64,000 bases of DNA from an uncultured delta proteobacterium (GTDB lineage: Bacteria; Desulfobacterota; Desulfobulbia; Desulfobulbales; Desulfurivibrionaceae): assembly GCA_903869265.1 (NCBI GenBank), contig CAIPYE010000017.1:372001-436000 (forward strand), in the 5' to 3' direction. Each line of letters opens with the position of its first letter. Within the stretch, counting starts at the first letter, position 1. The notes beneath the pieces were generated by a model. It searched no databases. It worked only from the letters and a program-made list of their open reading frames with translations, and was not told the origin of the DNA. Positions 8,147 through 17,318 of this stretch are shown here, one piece after another. The translations under genes were made by a program, and so were the position numbers.

Positions 8147-8320
8147 ATGGCGAAGAATCCCCCAGTCGGAGATGGCCACCGGATCGGCGCGGTAAAAGAC
8201 CGGTCCCAGACCTACAATCCGCAAAACGATCGGTGGGTAAAGCGGGATACCGGGACAGGACAGTTTATTGACCAGAAAGCGGACGATAAGCCCTTCAAAG
8301 GTGTGCGCAAGGAAAAGTAA
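8147..8320 (+). CDS. Small conserved-looking hypothetical protein upstream of tnsA
   Basis: A 57-residue basic protein beginning MAKNPPVGDGHRIGAVKDRS. ATG 8147 is preferred because a strong AAGGAGGTG (8129-8137) sits at ideal distance; GTG 8135 and ATG 8138 overlap the ribosome site. It has no membrane segment or signal peptide. The sequence style resembles small proteins of unknown role seen beside mobile or defence genes, but I cannot name a family. A GC-rich hairpin follows its stop, so it may be a separate transcript from tnsA. Confidence 0.6.
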   Translation: MAKNPPVGDGHRIGAVKDRSQTYNPQNDRWVKRDTGTGQFIDQKADDKPFKGVRKEK

Positions 8321-8328
8321 CAGTGTGG

Positions 8329-8357
8329 CGGGCGAGTCTTCCGGGAGGGCTCGCCCG
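8329..8357 (+). terminator. Hairpin after small gene
   Basis: CGGGCGAG (8329-8336) pairs with CTCGCCCG (8350-8357) and is followed by TTTCTAATT. The stem is strong but the T-run is short, so it may be a weak intrinsic terminator or an attenuator ahead of tnsA. Confidence 0.45.
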
Positions 8358-8425
8358 TTTCTAATTCGCCGCCGCTCAGCCAAATTCCCGTCTCGGGAGC
8401 CGCTCCCCCAACAAAAGGAATCGGT

Positions 8426-9256
8426 ATGCCACGTCGCAAGATAACCAGCGCGGATAGAAAGCTTAAGCAAGGCCGCGGTCAGGGGCATGGTGAAAAATAC
8501 AAACCATTCTTGACGGTCCGCGAAGTCCCTTCGCGCGGGCTCTCCCACCGAATCAAGGGGTGGACGACAAGGCGCGTTCACCACTTCCTCTCGAATCTCG
8601 AGAAGAATTACTTCTACCTGCTTGACTGGTCCTCTCTCGTCGTCGACATCCGCGAACAGTTCCCCCTGCCGATCGAGGACACCATGATGATCTCCGAGCG
8701 GCTCGGCGTCAGGCATCCCACAAACCCAAAAACCAAAGAATCCACGATCATGACCACCGACTTTCTTGTCGACCTTCTCTCCGAGGAAAGAACCGTCATG
8801 GTGGCCCGATCCGTGAAGATGAGCCAGGATCTCGGCAGCAAGCGGGTCCTGGAAAAGTTGGAGATAGAGCGGACCTACTGGGCAGAGCGGAAAGTTGATT
8901 GGGGGATCGTCACGGAATTGGATATTCCAAAGGCCATGGCTGAGTATGTCGAATGGGTCCACTCATCCGCAGACATTAGAAATTTGCCAGGCCTCACGCC
9001 TCAGATTATCTCTCAGGCCGAGGAGGCCTTGTACGGCCTGATCAACGAAAACCCACGGGAGTCTTTGGCGCATGCCGCTCTTGCGATCGACCACGCTCTG
9101 GGGCTGAATGCGGGTTCTGGCCTGTGGGTCGTCAGGCACCTCATTGCATCTGGACGGTGGACGGTGGACATGACAAAAGCGGTCGCAACCGACAAGCCCC
9201 TGCGTGTCGCAAGAGTGGCCGGCGCGATGATAATCAAGCGGGGGCAGAGTGCATGA
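8426..9256 (+). CDS. tnsA: TnsA endonuclease subunit of Tn7-type transposase
   Basis: The 276-residue protein matches Tn7 TnsA in length and layout: an N-terminal GRGQGHG motif (16-22), an HRIKGWTTRRVHHFLSNLE stretch, DIREQFPL (74-81), and a helical C-terminal part. The restriction-enzyme-like catalytic set is present: Glu59 in SNLE, Asp112 in TTDFLV and Lys131 in ARSVK, corresponding to Tn7 Glu63, Asp114 and Lys132. TnsA cuts the 5' ends of the element so that, with TnsB, transposition is cut-and-paste. Its stop overlaps the tnsB start (ATGA). Confidence 0.95.
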   Translation: MPRRKITSADRKLKQGRGQGHGEKYKPFLTVREVPSRGLSHRIKGWTTRRVHHFLSNLEKNYFYLLDWSSLVVDIREQFPLPIEDTMMISERLGVRHPTNPKTKESTIMTTDFLVDLLSEERTVMVARSVKMSQDLGSKRVLEKLEIERTYWAERKVDWGIVTELDIPKAMAEYVEWVHSSADIRNLPGLTPQIISQAEEALYGLINENPRESLAHAALAIDHALGLNAGSGLWVVRHLIASGRWTVDMTKAVATDKPLRVARVAGAMIIKRGQSA

Positions 9257-11466
9257 ATCGCCTCCTTGCTATCAATACCCTGATCGAATGGGTGCCGGTG
9301 GAGGGAGACGCCACGCAGCGCCTGGAAAGAGTGCTCTGGATGGACAACGCCGGCGAGCAGGTCGTTGTTGTTTCGGTTTCCGATGCTGACTCGCTTCCAT
9401 TTCCCGTTTGGAAACGAGGTTCGGAGCTGGAGGCGGCAATCGCGGGCGGCCAAGCCTTCCGCCGCATGGTCGATCCCTTCGCGCAGCTCGCCATGCCGGA
9501 TCCGGCTTTTCTCCACAAGCACAAGGACCGGATGGAGAGGGCCTGGGAGCTCATCCGTGACTTGGTGGCGGTTGAGCCGGGGATTTACCTGGAGGAACAG
9601 AGGGGACCTTTGGTCCGGAAGGCAGCGGAACGATCCAAGGTCGATCCGAAAGAGGTCTACAGGAAGCTCAAACGCTTCTGGCGCGGAGGGAAGATCAAGC
9701 ACGCCCTGCTTCCGGCGTACAAAAACTGCGGAGGCCCCGGGAAGGAACGCCTCATCACGGAGTCCCGCCTTGGCCAGCCCAAAAGGGGCAGGCCGCGCAA
9801 GATCCTCCAACTCGACCCGGAGTATGTAGGCGTTAACGTCGACGAAGAACTTCATAGGATCTTCAGGATCTCCATCGACCTCTATTACAACACCAAAGAG
9901 GGAAATCCACTTCGGCGCGCCTATGATCTCATGATCGACAAGCACTTCAACCTCGGCTACCGGAACGAGGGCGGAGTCAGTGTCCCGGTCCTACCCCCTG
10001 CCTCCCAGCTCCCCTCCTTTCCGCAATTCCGCTATTGGCACCTCAAGGAACGGGATCTGGCCCATTCGATCGTCTCGAGGCGAGGAGAAAAAAGATATTT
10101 CTTGAAAAGCCGACCCATACTGGGCAACTCGACCCAGATGGCCTTCGGCCCGGGGTCCATTTTCCAAATCGACGCCACTATCGGGGATGTCTACCTGGTC
10201 AGCACCCTCAACCGCAACTGGATCATCGGCAGGCCCGTGATCTATTTCGTCGTCGATGTGTTCAGTCGAATGGTAGCGGGGATTTATGTGGGACTTGAGG
10301 GGCCGAGCTGGGTAGGGGCGATGATGGCGCTCGCCAACGCTACTACCGACAAGGTCTCCTTCTGCTCGGAGTATGACGTTGAAATTGACTCCGAGGCTTG
10401 GCCGTGTCGGTATCTTCCCGAGATGATCCTCGGGGACCGGGGAGAGCTTTTGGGCCTTGATTCCGATAGCCTTGCCGACTCCCTGGATATCCGCGTTGCC
10501 AATTGCCCTCCTTACCGGGCGGACTGGAAAGGGATTGTGGAGCAGATGTTCCGGCGGGCGAACTTGAAAAGCATCCACTGGCTTCCTGGGGCTGTGAGGA
10601 AACGCGAAAGAGGAGACCCCGACCACCGCCTGGATGCTACCCTTGATCTTCGCCAGTTCACCAAAATCATTATTCTTACGGTGATTAAATATAATCTCCA
10701 TCATCGGGTCGAGGACTATCCGCTGGACAGGGACATGATTGCCGACGACGTGCCTACGATCCCCGTCAATCTGTGGGAATGGGGCATTGGCAACCGGGGC
10801 GGCCATCTGCGGGAGAAGAGCCCGGAAACCATCCGGCTGAATCTAATGCCGACCGGATCGGCAACCGTTACCCCCAAGGGGATTCGGTTTCAGGGCGTCC
10901 ATTATACGACAGCCCGTGCACTCCGGGAGCAATGGTACGTCCGTGCGCGAAGCGAGGGAACCTGGACCGTCCCGGTCTCGTACGACCCTCGCAATATGGA
11001 AGTCATCTATCTGCGCGCAGGCGACGGCAGCAGTTTCGATCCCTGCACTCTTTTGCCGGACGAGGAACGATTCAATGGCGTCATGCTGGAAGAGGTGCTC
11101 GATTTTTTTGCTCTGAACAAGTTGAAGTCCCAGCTGCATGAAGGCAGGCGGCTGCAGTCCGATGCTGCGTTGCGGGCACAGGTTGCGGCCATAAAAGCAG
11201 AGGCCGCTAAGATGAAGGAGGAATCTGGCCCCCAGAAACAGAGCAACAATCAGCGACTGAAAGGGATTCGCGACAATCGAGCCGAGGAAAAGAAGCACAA
11301 TCGACAGGGCGAGGCGTTCGACTTGCGGGCCGAACGGCACTGCGGTACGTCTGGAACCTTGCTTCCTCTAGCCAAAGGGGAAACGAGTGCCAAGGCCTCA
11401 TCCTCGGCCAAGCGAAAGGACTTCCTCGACATACTAAAAGGCGATGGCGAGGAGGAACAGCCATGA
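9253..11466 (+). CDS. tnsB: TnsB DDE transposase subunit
   Basis: A 737-residue DDE/rve transposase that binds the element ends and performs 3' cleavage and strand transfer. Catalytic residues are Asp307 (QIDAT), Asp395 (LGDRGE) and Glu430 (GIVEQMFRR). The spacings of 88 and 35 residues equal those of Tn7 TnsB. An N-terminal helix-turn-helix region (about 60-200, including KRGRPRK) would bind the end repeats, and the charged C-terminal tail would contact TnsC. ATG 9253 overlaps the tnsA stop and is preferred to longer in-frame extensions that would overlap tnsA. The tnsC start overlaps its stop. Confidence 0.95.
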   Translation: MNRLLAINTLIEWVPVEGDATQRLERVLWMDNAGEQVVVVSVSDADSLPFPVWKRGSELEAAIAGGQAFRRMVDPFAQLAMPDPAFLHKHKDRMERAWELIRDLVAVEPGIYLEEQRGPLVRKAAERSKVDPKEVYRKLKRFWRGGKIKHALLPAYKNCGGPGKERLITESRLGQPKRGRPRKILQLDPEYVGVNVDEELHRIFRISIDLYYNTKEGNPLRRAYDLMIDKHFNLGYRNEGGVSVPVLPPASQLPSFPQFRYWHLKERDLAHSIVSRRGEKRYFLKSRPILGNSTQMAFGPGSIFQIDATIGDVYLVSTLNRNWIIGRPVIYFVVDVFSRMVAGIYVGLEGPSWVGAMMALANATTDKVSFCSEYDVEIDSEAWPCRYLPEMILGDRGELLGLDSDSLADSLDIRVANCPPYRADWKGIVEQMFRRANLKSIHWLPGAVRKRERGDPDHRLDATLDLRQFTKIIILTVIKYNLHHRVEDYPLDRDMIADDVPTIPVNLWEWGIGNRGGHLREKSPETIRLNLMPTGSATVTPKGIRFQGVHYTTARALREQWYVRARSEGTWTVPVSYDPRNMEVIYLRAGDGSSFDPCTLLPDEERFNGVMLEEVLDFFALNKLKSQLHEGRRLQSDAALRAQVAAIKAEAAKMKEESGPQKQSNNQRLKGIRDNRAEEKKHNRQGEAFDLRAERHCGTSGTLLPLAKGETSAKASSSAKRKDFLDILKGDGEEEQP

Positions 11467-13187
11467 GAAAGGCGGGGGACCGGGAACTCGGGCATTTCCT
11501 TATCGGCAATAGGGTAAATGCCATTTACCAGGAGAGCGAAGAACCCCTCTATCGCCACAACTGCTTTATCGAATCGCTACCGCAGGAATTGTCTCCAGAG
11601 AAAGCCGGCAGCCTGTTGAGGCGGATGCCTGCCTATTCGGAAGCCGAGCGAACCCTTCCCGCGTTGCGCAGACTGAACGCAGTCCAGAGAATTCAAAATA
11701 TCGTCGTTCCTTTGCCAGAATACTTGGAGATAGAGCAGAAGTTCTCCCGGATGATCCGAAACGGGTATCTTGCGCGAAATCCTCTCTCGTCCGAGTGGAT
11801 CAGACAGATTCAGGCCGGCTTTCCAGACCTCGACTGGAACCGGGGCTCCTCCTATCCGTACACACCCACAATTCGGTCGACCGCGGCCGGATTCTCGATT
11901 ATCGGCGCCAGCGGGGTCGGGAAGTCGACGCTCATCGAGAGCATTCTTTCCCTCCTTCCCCAGGTCATTATCCATCGGGAGTACAACGGCTGCCCCTTCG
12001 ACCAGCAGCAATTGGTATGGCTCAAACTCGACTGTCCCTACGATGGGTCTCCGAGGGGTTTGTGCAGCAGCTTTTTCCATGCGATTGATCGGCTCCTGGG
12101 AACCCGCTACGCGGAAAAGTATGCCAACCAGAGACGGACCGCCAACGACCTAATGCCCATCATCGCCATAATCGCGGCAAACGTCGGGCTGGGCGTCCTG
12201 GTAATTGATGAGATCCAGCGCCTGAGGGGGGGCCACAAGGACAATTCAAACCTTCTGCTCAATTTCTTCGTCCAGCTGACCAACACCATCGGTGTGCCTG
12301 TCGTCCTTATGGGAACCTATAAGGCCTTTGGCCTGTTCACCAAGGAGTTCTCTCTGGCCCGAAGGACCACCGGGCAAGGCGACGTGCTCATGCACAACTT
12401 CGCCGAGGATCAAATTTGGGATTATTTTATCGAGCGTGTCTGGCGTTACCAGTGGACTGCGGTCCCGACTCCCCTGGAACAGCCGCTAAAGAAGGTGATC
12501 TATGAGGAGTCGCAGGGGATCTTGGACATCGCGACCAAGCTCTACATGCTGGCGCAATGGGAGGTGATCGGTTCAAAGGATGAAGCGGAAAGGATCACCC
12601 TGGCGATGATCAGGGTGCTCGCCCGGGAGAATCTTACCGCAGTTGCTCCGATTCTCAGAGCCCTTCGGGTGGGTGATTTGGAGGCGTTGAAGGATATCTC
12701 GGACATCGGCCTGCCCGGAAACCTGCTGCATGATCATTTTCGGAAAGCTCTAGGCCGGGTGCAACTACAGGGGACCTTGAACACTTTGCGAAACCAGGTT
12801 GCGGTAGCCGAGGCGGATGAAGAAGGCTTGGGGGAATCTCCCGAAGAGCAACTCGCCGCCCTAATCGTCCAAGCGGGATACGCCCCGGAAATCGCGGTAA
12901 GGAGCGCCCAGTCGGCCTGCCGCCGTTTCGCTGCCGAGACGGACATGCGGCTTGCCGGCAGTGAGGCCTTTCGCCTTGCCGCGGAAGAGACGGCTCTGAA
13001 AAAGGCGAACGTTGAGGAAGCCGCGAGCTCGCAGGAGAAGAAAAAAAGACTGAAGGTCGTTTCACTCAGCGGAGACCTGCGAGAGATCGTCGCAAAGGCC
13101 GCCAAAGAAACATCTCCTTACGATGCGTTGAAGGCAGCCGGAGTCATCAAGTCTGTAGAGGAATTCCTGGCTGCGGGAGCCCCATAA
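11463..13187 (+). CDS. tnsC: TnsC AAA+ ATPase transposition regulator
   Basis: The 574-residue protein has Walker A GASGVGKST (148-156) and Walker B VLVIDEIQ (about 244-252), followed by the sensor region of TnsC/TniB ATPases. It links the target selector (TnsD or TnsE) to the TnsAB transposase and mediates target choice and immunity. At this length, close to Tn7 TnsC (555), it has the N- and C-terminal extensions that contact TnsD and TnsA/TnsB, unlike the short TnsC of CRISPR-associated type V-K elements. It overlaps tnsB by four bases and is three bases from the next gene. Confidence 0.93.
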   Translation: MRKAGDRELGHFLIGNRVNAIYQESEEPLYRHNCFIESLPQELSPEKAGSLLRRMPAYSEAERTLPALRRLNAVQRIQNIVVPLPEYLEIEQKFSRMIRNGYLARNPLSSEWIRQIQAGFPDLDWNRGSSYPYTPTIRSTAAGFSIIGASGVGKSTLIESILSLLPQVIIHREYNGCPFDQQQLVWLKLDCPYDGSPRGLCSSFFHAIDRLLGTRYAEKYANQRRTANDLMPIIAIIAANVGLGVLVIDEIQRLRGGHKDNSNLLLNFFVQLTNTIGVPVVLMGTYKAFGLFTKEFSLARRTTGQGDVLMHNFAEDQIWDYFIERVWRYQWTAVPTPLEQPLKKVIYEESQGILDIATKLYMLAQWEVIGSKDEAERITLAMIRVLARENLTAVAPILRALRVGDLEALKDISDIGLPGNLLHDHFRKALGRVQLQGTLNTLRNQVAVAEADEEGLGESPEEQLAALIVQAGYAPEIAVRSAQSACRRFAAETDMRLAGSEAFRLAAEETALKKANVEEAASSQEKKKRLKVVSLSGDLREIVAKAAKETSPYDALKAAGVIKSVEEFLAAGAP

Positions 13188-13189
13188 CC

Positions 13190-15076
13190 ATGCTCGCCTT
13201 TTTTCCGGCATTACACCCCGACGAGATGCTCTACAGCGCCTGTGCCCGTTACCATCGAAGAAGCGGTAATCTGAGCATCAAAGCCACCATGAAGGATCTT
13301 TTCGGATCTACCACCGCCAGCGCAGTGGTAGATCTGCCAAATCGCCTGGATTGCCTGCGAAGGCAGCTCCCTGCCGGCACCCTCACCACAGTCGATCGCT
13401 TGATCAAGGAAAATACCCTCCTTCCGCTCTATAGCCCTTTCTTGCCAAGGAATCGAGTGGACAGGATAATCGCTTGGATGCAGGGCTCCACTCACGGGGG
13501 CGGCATCCACATGGCCATGGGTATCATGGCGAGCGGCGTTCCGGTACCCCGGCATCTCAGGTTCTGCCCAGAGTGTCTCGCCGCTGACGAGAGCCGGTAC
13601 GGGGAACCATACTGGCACAGAAGCCATCAGGCAGCCGGGGCCCTGCTTTGTCATAAACACGAAGTATGGCTTTGCGAAAGCGATGTCCCGACAGCCGCCC
13701 CCCAGAATAAGCACGCCTTCGTTGCCGCTCCCGTACCCAACGGGAAATACCTGCCGCAACCTTACGAGAGGTATTTTCTTCACTGCCGGGAAATAGCCCG
13801 TTCGGTGGCTTGGCTGCTCAGCCATCCGGAGACCGAAAGTCCCGGGCTTTTTTCCCTGCGGAAAAAGTACCTGCATCATCTTCGACAGATGGACCTTGCG
13901 AGCTATTCAGGTCGGGTGGCTCAACGTGAGCTTCTGGAGAGGTTTACCGCACATTACGGAGATTGCTTTTTGGAGCAAATCCACTGCCGCATAGACATCG
14001 ACTCTCAGGACAATTGGTTGAATAGCATTGTGCGCAAGCCACGCAAGGCGAGCCATCCTCTTCGCCACATCCTTTTGATCCACTTCCTTGGGAAAGGGAT
14101 TGAGGAATTTTTCTGTGCCGGCGTTCCAGAGAGCCGTCCCTTCGGAAGGGGCCCTTGGCCTTGCCTCAATCCTGCCGTATCCCATTACCGGCAGGCAGTT
14201 ATCCTCCGGTGCGTCATTACCAGGAATTGTGAAACGGGGGAGCCGGTCGGGCATTTTTACTGTTCATGTGGTTTCAGCTATGCCCGGACCGGCCCTGACC
14301 GGGAAAGAAGCGACAAGTTTCGAAGGGGAAAAATTCTTGAAGTAGGTCCGGTGTGGGAGGCGGAATTGATCCGTCTTGCGGAAAAGGAGGGGAGAAGTCT
14401 GAGGGCAACCGCCCGTGCCCTTGGCGTGGATGTGCGCACAGTAATTCGCCACCTGGCCCATCTGGCGGACTGCCGGCAGGAGGAAAATTTTGTCGAGGAT
14501 GGAAAATCGCTGATTGAGCGCCGCACGCGATGGCTCGCGCTTATAGCCAAGCATCCCAAAAAAGGACGGAAGGAACTTAGGACGCTGGGCCCAGCCGATT
14601 ATTGCTGGCTTTACCGCAATGATAGGGGATGGCTTTTCAAAAATCTCCCTCCGGCCAAGGCCAGGAAAGGGTCTGCCGGACGCCGAGTTGACTGGCCAGG
14701 CCGAGATCACGAGCTCGCAGCCCGGATCGGTCACGCCGCGCATGCCATCCGTTACGCACCCGGGAGACCCGTGCGCGTCACTTTAAGCGCCATCGGCAAA
14801 AAACTAGGTGCGCTCGCCTTATTGCAAAGGAATATCGACAAGCTCCCCGCAGCAAGAGCGAGTCTTGAAGGCGTTATCGAAACCAGGGCCGCCTTCGGGA
14901 TCAGGCGCGTGAGGGCTGCGGAGAGAGAACTCTTGCGGCGAGGAAAGTCATTGGAGACCTGGCGAATCGTTCGCGAAGCGCATCTTCGGCCCGGAAATCC
15001 CGCCAGCGTTGCGGCTGAGATCGAGCGGATAATTTATGCATTTGAAAAAGGGGTGATGCATGGATATGAAATTTAA
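13190..15076 (+). CDS. tnsD: TnsD/TniQ-family target-site selector
   Basis: The 628-residue protein has the TniQ N-terminal domain (FFPALHPDEMLYSACARYH) and its zinc-binding set, CPECL at about 125-130 followed by LCHKH about 35 residues later. A long C-terminal part holds several helix-turn-helix-like segments. Its length is much closer to Tn7 TnsD (508) than to the short TniQ proteins (about 300-400) that pair with CRISPR Cascade, so a sequence-specific attachment-site selector is the best reading. Which chromosomal gene it recognises is not visible, because the right-end flank is not in the window. It starts two bases after the tnsC stop. Confidence 0.88.
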   Translation: MLAFFPALHPDEMLYSACARYHRRSGNLSIKATMKDLFGSTTASAVVDLPNRLDCLRRQLPAGTLTTVDRLIKENTLLPLYSPFLPRNRVDRIIAWMQGSTHGGGIHMAMGIMASGVPVPRHLRFCPECLAADESRYGEPYWHRSHQAAGALLCHKHEVWLCESDVPTAAPQNKHAFVAAPVPNGKYLPQPYERYFLHCREIARSVAWLLSHPETESPGLFSLRKKYLHHLRQMDLASYSGRVAQRELLERFTAHYGDCFLEQIHCRIDIDSQDNWLNSIVRKPRKASHPLRHILLIHFLGKGIEEFFCAGVPESRPFGRGPWPCLNPAVSHYRQAVILRCVITRNCETGEPVGHFYCSCGFSYARTGPDRERSDKFRRGKILEVGPVWEAELIRLAEKEGRSLRATARALGVDVRTVIRHLAHLADCRQEENFVEDGKSLIERRTRWLALIAKHPKKGRKELRTLGPADYCWLYRNDRGWLFKNLPPAKARKGSAGRRVDWPGRDHELAARIGHAAHAIRYAPGRPVRVTLSAIGKKLGALALLQRNIDKLPAARASLEGVIETRAAFGIRRVRAAERELLRRGKSLETWRIVREAHLRPGNPASVAAEIERIIYAFEKGVMHGYEI

Positions 15077-16640
15077 GAATTGGCCTTTTGACAAGACCGA
15101 AGCCGTCTATCTCCACTGGCTTCGGTCGCCCTACCATGCGGGGCAACATAAACAGTGGCAGATGCAGGCAGTCTTCCGGCGGGAGAATGGCACGTTGCAC
15201 GACCTAGCCATGCCTTGGGGAGCACTGCCGGCCTTTCGTCTCGGCAGTGCTTATCGGGATGGTAAACCGACAGGGGCGAACCATTTGGGCACTCGGATGC
15301 AGATCCGGTTCTGTTCATCGCCGAAGGTGAGTATCTGCGATGCGATATCGGTGCCAAGGCAGTATGAACTGCGGACGAGGTTCAATCTCCAGGAGAAATG
15401 CGTGGTCATCTGGAATCGCGGGGAACGGATCGTGGTTCCCTGCCTGGAGGTGATTCGAGCCTATTTCGCTCCCAACAGGATGATGGTAGCCGAATTGCTG
15501 GGGCCGGATCTTTTCACGGATGTATGCACATCCACCCTGGCGGACGGCCAGGCGCATCTTAAGTTCTCGGAACGGGTCGCCATCGCCTCGCTGTCTATCG
15601 AAGTCGTCAAGAGGATGGCCGCGGTCCTTTTTGACGGGGAGTTTCGGGCTGCATGGAAGAAGGTCTGGGCCTCCGTTTCTAACGGCGGCGGGGAGAACAT
15701 GCGAAATGGGGAGTATGCGCATCCGCTTCATACCGAGCCGCCGGCCATCCCAGGCAGTAGCTGGGTGGTCAGGGGGATGAAAATCGAGAATACCATCCTG
15801 GTCCTGGAAATAAAACAGTTCAGTTCCGCTGTCAGACTGCCATTTTCCACCCTAACTTATGAACATCCTGGTTTCAGAATATATGAAGGTGGAAAAAAGG
15901 GGAACGGGAGAGGAAGGACCAAGGAGGAGCCGGGAGAGGCCGCCATCAATCCGGAGCCAAAGTCACCGAAAGAAATTACGTCTCCTTATGCTGTAAGAAT
16001 CGACTTCACCACTGCGGATTTTGCGCAGCGGATCGAGGTGGTCAAAGTCCAGGAGAGAGTAAACGAAAATGGTCAAGGCGAAGATCGCCAGGGAGGCGGA
16101 GGGGTACGTTTAGAGCACGTCTCTACAAAGGATGGGACTCTTTACGAGGAGGCAGGCTGCGGTGAGCTACCGTCAATTGAATTTGCCCCGTTCAAGTCTG
16201 AGAGCGATGTTTCGTTGGGCTTTCAAAAGTTATTTAAGGCTCTAGCCTACATCAAAGGGGCGAACCTGTCATTTTGCGAAGGGGAAGCCCCTGAAGGCTG
16301 CTGTCTTCCCAGGGTGCCTAAGATTTCCGGGATCCTGCGGCCGTATGTTCTGGTGGGAGTTTCGTTCTCAAACCGACGGTTTTTCATAGTGGAGGTCGAC
16401 GGAAGGGACGATCATGGGATTTCGACCCTTCTATTTATGATGCCGAGGCGCGGATCCATCACTGCCACCGCATATACCGAAAATCTGCTGAAAAAATGTA
16501 TTGCGGGAGGAGGGCATTGGGACAAGGGGGAACTAAGAACGCTTTTCAATGGAGGAAAGTACGAGCTTGTAAAGCACACAAAATCCTCTTTGGAAAAATG
16601 GGGTATGAGACTGTGGAGGGCAGGGCGGAGATTATTTTGA
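15060..16640 (+). CDS. tnsE: TnsE-like target selector
   Basis: The 526-residue protein is the fifth gene of the tns operon, overlaps tnsD by 17 bases, and is close in length to Tn7 TnsE (538). The N-terminus (HWLRSPYHAGQHKQWQMQAV) and the C-terminal stretch VLVGVSFSNRRFFIVEVDG resemble corresponding parts of TnsE, the central linker being variable and charged. In Tn7, TnsE directs insertion to replicating DNA such as conjugating plasmids through the sliding clamp and 3'-recessed ends. An AAAAGGGGTG ribosome site supports ATG 15060. Assignment relies on operon position plus recalled similarity; a profile search would settle it. Confidence 0.8.
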   Translation: MDMKFKNWPFDKTEAVYLHWLRSPYHAGQHKQWQMQAVFRRENGTLHDLAMPWGALPAFRLGSAYRDGKPTGANHLGTRMQIRFCSSPKVSICDAISVPRQYELRTRFNLQEKCVVIWNRGERIVVPCLEVIRAYFAPNRMMVAELLGPDLFTDVCTSTLADGQAHLKFSERVAIASLSIEVVKRMAAVLFDGEFRAAWKKVWASVSNGGGENMRNGEYAHPLHTEPPAIPGSSWVVRGMKIENTILVLEIKQFSSAVRLPFSTLTYEHPGFRIYEGGKKGNGRGRTKEEPGEAAINPEPKSPKEITSPYAVRIDFTTADFAQRIEVVKVQERVNENGQGEDRQGGGGVRLEHVSTKDGTLYEEAGCGELPSIEFAPFKSESDVSLGFQKLFKALAYIKGANLSFCEGEAPEGCCLPRVPKISGILRPYVLVGVSFSNRRFFIVEVDGRDDHGISTLLFMMPRRGSITATAYTENLLKKCIAGGGHWDKGELRTLFNGGKYELVKHTKSSLEKWGMRLWRAGRRLF

Positions 16641-17022
16641 CAGTTGGTTGCGACTCGCTCTCTTGAGGTCGTTGCAGGTTTTGCATTCCTATGGAACTTC
16701 TTTGAGGGGTTCACCTAGCTAGGCCAAGTTGCCGAGCGCATGGCGAGTTCACCAATGAGTTATCTGGGCAGATTGGCGGCATGCTTTAACTCCGTATTTT
16801 TTCGGTATTGTATCCCGTCAGGCGATGTGATAGCCTTGAAAAAGGTACTTTTCAGACTCGTGCTTTGTGGTTAGAGATATCCCCAACAGACCGTGGCCTT
16901 GATCAAGGAATTAGAACAAAGTCTGCGAACTGCTCAAGAAGTGGCCCCACTCGTTTGAACAACATCCTGCGATTTTTAAGTGGATTCTCTTCGGCAGCAT
17001 CACGGTGTAAGCCTCATCAGGT
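16641..17022. other. Intergenic region after tnsE without recognisable gene
   Basis: The 382 bases between tnsE and the resolvase fragment contain only short open frames without family resemblance. The last part, near 16980-17022, may be decayed resolvase coding sequence, because it runs directly into the readable remnant. Confidence 0.4.
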
Positions 17023-17262
17023 GTGTTTTTGCCCAGGCTCGAATGCGGCCGGAACGGCGGGGCACCCTACAAGATGACCGCCGCCAAACTCCGCCTGGCC
17101 ATGGCTGCCATGGGGCAGCCGGAGACCAATGTGGGCAGACTCTGCCGGGAATTGGGAATCACCCGGCAAACCCTTTACCGCCATGTGGCCCCCGATGGTA
17201 GCCTACGGACCGATGGGGAAAAACTCTTGGCCAGTCAGAAAAATCAAATCCACTTGAAATGA
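17023..17262 (+). pseudogene. Serine resolvase/invertase C-terminal remnant (Tn3-type)
   Basis: Only the C-terminal DNA-binding end of a serine recombinase remains: GRNGGAPYKMTAAKLRLA is the hinge and start of the Hin-type helix-turn-helix, followed by LCRELGITRQTLYRHV and the terminal DGSLRTDGEKLL. The catalytic domain, about 120-140 residues with the active-site serine, is absent, and upstream sequence does not continue in any frame. This marks an earlier insertion or recombination event between tnsE and the zinc cluster and may show that the cluster arrived with a Tn3-family unit. Confidence 0.75.
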
Positions 17263-17295
17263 CGAGGAGCCCAAAATAATATCCTCACCCGCAGA

Positions 17296-17312
17296 AATTT
17301 ATAGTATAAATT
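17296..17312. promoter_or_regulatory. Zur-like operator palindrome upstream of zinc cluster
   Basis: AATTTATA-G-TATAAATT is a perfect 17-base palindrome ending six bases before the first gene of the cluster. Its core TTATA-N-TATAA equals the core of proteobacterial Zur boxes. Repression by zinc-loaded Zur is therefore a reasonable inference; no zur gene lies in the window. Confidence 0.6.
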
Positions 17313-17318
17313 CAGGGT

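Noticed and set aside
13190-16640. Possibility that the element is a CRISPR-associated Tn7-like transposon
   Set aside because: No repeat-spacer array or cas gene is visible, TnsA is intact, and the TniQ protein is of the long TnsD type with a TnsE-like partner.
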